This document shows, in pieces, positions 22,050-24,541 of a stretch of 24,541 bases of DNA. Source of the DNA: Turicibacter sp. UBA7094. GTDB taxonomy: Bacteria; Bacillota_I; Bacilli_A; MOL361; Turicibacteraceae. The position numbers and the translations under genes are program-made. The notes under the pieces are model-generated. The model was not told the DNA's origin. It made no database searches and saw only the letters and a program-made list of their open reading frames with translations. Location: contig DKYS01000104.1 in assembly GCA_002493395.1 (NCBI GenBank), forward strand, positions 1 through 24,541, read 5' to 3'. Numbering within the stretch: position 1 is the first letter of the stretch; the number at the start of each line of letters is the position of its first letter.

Positions 22050-22979
22050 TTAAGCATAGACTCCCAGGGATAAATAACGTTCTCCGCTATCAGGGCAAAT
22101 CACAACAATTCGCTTCCCTTTATTTTCCTCACGTTTCGCTAATTGACATGCTGCAAAAACGGCCGCCCCCGAAGAAATACCGACTAACAACCCTTCTAAC
22201 TGGGCGAGTCGCCGCATCATCGTTAGTGCATCCTCATCCGATACAGTTACAACCTCATCAAGGATAGATTCATTTAATACAGCTGGAATAAATCCCGCAC
22301 CAATTCCCTGAATTTGATGCACTCCTGCCTCTTTTCCAGATAAAACGGCAGATCCTAGCGGTTCAACCCCAACTACCTGAATGTCTTTGCGATACATCTT
22401 TAATACCTCACCGACACCGCTCACGGTTCCTCCGGTTCCAATTCCGGCAACAAAAATATCAACGTCTCCATCAACATCATCCCAGATTTCCACGGCAGTC
22501 GTCACCTTATGAATCAAAGGATTAGCTGGATTATCAAACTGACCTAACGTTAAACTTCCAGGCGTGGTCTCGCACAATTGTTGTGCCTTCTCAATCGCCC
22601 CCATCATCCCCTTGGCTCCATCAGTTAGCACGAGGTTTGCTCCTAAGGCCTTCAGTAAATTCCGTCGTTCAACACTCATCGTTTCTGGCATCACAAGTGT
22701 TAGGCGATAACCACAAACGGCTGCAACAAAAGCGAGTCCAATTCCTGTATTTCCGCTCGTTGGCTCAATAATGACAGAATCCTTCGTCAAGCGTCCTTCC
22801 GTTTCGGCCTCCTTAATCATGGCATATGCCACGCGATCTTTAATGCTTCCTAATGGATTAAAATATTCTAACTTTACCACAACATCCGCCAACAACGCCT
22901 CTTGCCTCGCCAATTCATTTAAGCGTAATAATGGCGTATTTCCGATGAGCTCCACTAATTGATTCGCAATATATCCCAT
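22050..22979 (-). CDS. cysK: Cysteine synthase A (O-acetylserine sulfhydrylase)
   Basis: Makes cysteine from O-acetylserine and sulfide with pyridoxal phosphate. Of three consecutive ATGs, the last (22979) sits 7 nt after GGGAGG and gives 309 residues, the normal length. The Schiff-base Lys47 is in LGSIKDR. PTSGNTG (73-79) is the substrate loop, GIGTGGTVSG binds the cofactor phosphate, and PDSGERYLS holds the serine that contacts the cofactor ring. It begins with a short ANQLVELIGNTPLLRL typical of CysK. It heads a two-gene unit with a small lipoprotein. Serine acetyltransferase (cysE) is not in the window. Confidence 0.95.
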   Translation of the reverse strand: MGYIANQLVELIGNTPLLRLNELARQEALLADVVVKLEYFNPLGSIKDRVAYAMIKEAETEGRLTKDSVIIEPTSGNTGIGLAFVAAVCGYRLTLVMPETMSVERRNLLKALGANLVLTDGAKGMMGAIEKAQQLCETTPGSLTLGQFDNPANPLIHKVTTAVEIWDDVDGDVDIFVAGIGTGGTVSGVGEVLKMYRKDIQVVGVEPLGSAVLSGKEAGVHQIQGIGAGFIPAVLNESILDEVVTVSDEDALTMMRRLAQLEGLLVGISSGAAVFAACQLAKREENKGKRIVVICPDSGERYLSLGVYA

Positions 22980-23002
22980 CATCATTCCTCCCATCTCTTC
23001 GT

Positions 23003-23030
23003 GATATATCATCTAAAAATATGCGATCAA
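23003..23030 (-). promoter_or_regulatory. Candidate promoter of cysK
   Basis: On the minus strand TTGATC (23030-23025), a 16-base spacer and TATATC (23008-23003). The predicted start near 22996 leaves a leader of only about 17 nt, too short for a T-box or S-box element. Confidence 0.4.
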
Positions 23031-23036
23031 CTTCAT

Positions 23037-23065
23037 AAAAATGAGATAATCATTTGATTATCTCA
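23037..23065 (-). terminator. Terminator of the M20D amidohydrolase gene
   Basis: A 10-bp stem TGAGATAATC (23042-23051) with GATTATCTCA (23056-23065) around a 4-nt loop, with the U run at 23041-23037 on the minus strand. It lies 13 nt past the stop at 23079. Confidence 0.82.
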
Positions 23066-23078
23066 CGTCCTGTTGTTA

Positions 23079-24275
23079 TTAAAGAGACTGTTTTTTCTCT
23101 AAAAAATCGTCTTTAATCATTTGCAGCGTAGCAGGTTCCGTTAACAAACGCACTGCAATCCGTGATAAGATCGTGGCTCCATCTAAAATGGCTTGGTCGG
23201 CGCGTTGACTATGCGCCGCTTCTCTAAATTCATCGGTATGAAGCGTGATTTGTTCTTCGCAAATCTGGATTGTTGGATGAATCGTTGGGACTACCTGACT
23301 CACATTTCCGGCATCTGTCGAACCAATACTCTTACAATTTTTTGTTTTGACAGCTAACCCTAAGCGGCGAGCTTCTTCAACAAAGAGCTCCTCAAAACGA
23401 GGAATGATTAACATCTGTTTCACACTATTTAAAGAATCGTCGTACGAGAACTTACACCCCGTCGCGAGTGCAGAACCTTCACCGATTTTAATCACTTTTT
23501 CCGTACACTTTTCACATAATTCAAAATAAGGGGCCCGAATATAAAAACTAGCTTTTGTGTGGGCTGGGATAATATTTGCGGCTTCCCCTCCATCTGTGAT
23601 GACCCCATGGATGAGAACTCCTTTCGGTAACTGTTGTCGCATTGCGTTAATTCCATTATAAAATAAAATCATCGCATCTAAAGCATTGATTCCTTGCTCT
23701 GGAGCGGCTGCGGCATGAGAAGGACGGCCAAAAAATTCGAAATTAATTTTTCGGATCGCCAGCGTCGGTTGGGTAGGTGCTGTCGTATGGAAAGGATGAA
23801 TCATCATACAAACATCTGCTTCATCAAATATTCCTTCCCGAACATAACTTTCCTTAGCATTTCCATGAGGTCCTCCTTCCTCAGCCGGTGTGCCATAAAC
23901 GATTAAACGTCCTCCCAACTCATCAAGAACAGACGCAACTGCTAAGGCGGCTCCCAAACTCATTAAGGCAATCACATTATGTCCACAAGCATGCCCTATT
24001 TTTTTAAGCGCATCATACTCCATCAAAATCCCAATACAAGACCCCTTTTTTAGACTCTCCTTTCTTGCGATAAATCCCGTCGGATGCGTCGCAATATCCA
24101 TTTTAACCTCAAATCCGGCTTCCTTTAAGGTATTCGTTAATAAAGTACTCGCAAATCGTTCTTCATTTCCGATTTCAGGTCGTTCATGGATTTGATGGCT
24201 CATCATCCAATATTTTTCCTTGTGACGTTGAACGTGGTCTGCCACCAGTGTTAAATAATTCTCGATTCGATTCAT
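23079..24275 (-). CDS. M20D-family metal-dependent amidohydrolase
   Basis: A cytoplasmic zinc- or manganese-type hydrolase of the M20D group, which cleaves N-acyl or aminoacyl bonds (amidohydrolases, carboxypeptidases, p-aminobenzoyl-glutamate hydrolase AbgB). It has 398 residues. Likely metal ligands are Cys97 and His99 in GHACGHN, Glu132/Glu133 in TPAEEGG, and His160 in MMIHPFH. The lid domain contains GRPSHAAAAPEQGINALDA. The wording around GHACGHN and PAEEGG resembles AbgB/PM20D2-type enzymes, but the substrate cannot be fixed. AAGGAG lies 9 nt before the ATG. It is monocistronic, with its own terminator. Confidence 0.88.
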   Translation of the reverse strand: MNRIENYLTLVADHVQRHKEKYWMMSHQIHERPEIGNEERFASTLLTNTLKEAGFEVKMDIATHPTGFIARKESLKKGSCIGILMEYDALKKIGHACGHNVIALMSLGAALAVASVLDELGGRLIVYGTPAEEGGPHGNAKESYVREGIFDEADVCMMIHPFHTTAPTQPTLAIRKINFEFFGRPSHAAAAPEQGINALDAMILFYNGINAMRQQLPKGVLIHGVITDGGEAANIIPAHTKASFYIRAPYFELCEKCTEKVIKIGEGSALATGCKFSYDDSLNSVKQMLIIPRFEELFVEEARRLGLAVKTKNCKSIGSTDAGNVSQVVPTIHPTIQICEEQITLHTDEFREAAHSQRADQAILDGATILSRIAVRLLTEPATLQMIKDDFLEKKQSL

Positions 24276-24541
24276 AATAAAAATCTCCTTCTTCGATCTT
24301 TTTATGATATTAATTTATGCTTTAGCGTATAGATATATAAGTCCAGATAAGTTTTTCACATCGGAAAAACTCTTAGCGAGATAATAGTTAGCCTCCTTGT
24401 ATGTCTTCTATGACAACCGAGAAAATGATTCTTTTTATATGTAGCACCGGTAGTCACTAATTTTAAAAAGATTTAGAAATTCTTAAGAAAATTAAAAGAT
24501 AAATATTAAGATTTATCGCGTATACTAACGATAGGTAGAAC
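24276..24541. other. Right-edge intergenic region with an outward promoter-like segment
   Basis: No gene was seen. Near the right edge, TATACT (24521-24526) could be a plus-strand -10 for a gene beyond the window. It is bracketed by the inverted repeat TATCG (24514-24518) and CGATA (24529-24533). A TTCTTAAGAA palindrome (24480-24489) lies about 35 bp upstream. No convincing promoter was found for the minus-strand amidohydrolase. Confidence 0.45.

Noticed and set aside
23001..23036. T-box or S-box riboswitch for cysK
   Set aside because: Only about 60 bp separate the upstream terminator from the start codon, too short for either element, and no antiterminator pairing is seen.
1..24541. Insertion sequences, phage genes, CRISPR arrays, tRNA/rRNA genes, toxin-antitoxin or defence cassettes
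   Set aside because: I looked for transposase and integrase proteins, regularly spaced repeats and RNA-gene signatures on both strands and found none.

Overview
The window reads as chromosomal DNA from a low-GC Gram-positive anaerobe of the Bacillota. The evidence is AT-rich intergenic DNA with strong AGGAGG-type ribosome binding sites, hairpin-plus-U-run terminators after most transcription units, and Bacillus-type families (HemZ, YhaM, AmyX-type pullulanase, PrsA-like foldase, YczE/YitT membrane protein, YjcZ-like micro-proteins). A single-chain pyruvate:ferredoxin oxidoreductase points to anaerobic pyruvate metabolism. My best guess is Turicibacter or a close relative, but that rests on gene content only. 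I see no phage, insertion sequence, CRISPR array, tRNA or rRNA. The interest lies in regulatory RNA/DNA elements, micro-proteins and unusual domain layouts.

Layout. 1-2340 (minus strand): a compact folE-aroC-aroB operon (pterin and chorismate synthesis), cut by the window's left edge inside aroB. 2637-5530 (minus): glgC-glgA for glycogen synthesis, with two catabolite-control-like dyads at its promoter. 5620-9350 (minus): monocistronic pyruvate:ferredoxin oxidoreductase. 9276-10154 has no convincing protein gene but holds a 10-bp inverted repeat and a promoter-plus-terminator pair that could make a RNA of about 66 nt. 10155-10500 (minus): two tandem 28- and 30-residue YjcZ-like membrane micro-proteins behind a sporulation-type promoter. 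10544-12244 (plus): an enlarged PrsA-like lipoprotein foldase. 12243-14643 (minus): hemZ-yhaM, translationally coupled, downstream of pullulanase (14757-16895) across a terminator. 17077-17848 (plus): a YczE/YitT membrane protein with a strong promoter carrying a TACANNTGTA operator. 17856-19619 (minus) and 19842-20948 (plus): divergent RNA helicases, the first SUV3-like. 21075-21500 (plus): an Hsp20 small heat-shock protein whose leader can mask its own Shine-Dalgarno. 21585-22979 (minus): cysK followed by a small lipoprotein. 23079-24275 (minus): an M20D amidohydrolase. 24276-24541: the start of an outward-facing promoter region.

How the genes connect. Glycogen is made by GlgC and GlgA and can be debranched by the cytoplasmic pullulanase. 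Pyruvate from sugar breakdown is oxidised by the ferredoxin-dependent enzyme. FolE supplies the pterin and AroB/AroC the chorismate (hence p-aminobenzoate) halves of folate. YhaM, the SUV3-like helicase and the DEAD-box helicase are three RNA-metabolism genes within about 9 kb. Several apparent longest-ORF starts are too long; corrected starts, chosen from Shine-Dalgarno placement, are given for glgA, prsA, yhaM, hemZ, pulA, the DEAD-box helicase, the lipoprotein and cysK.
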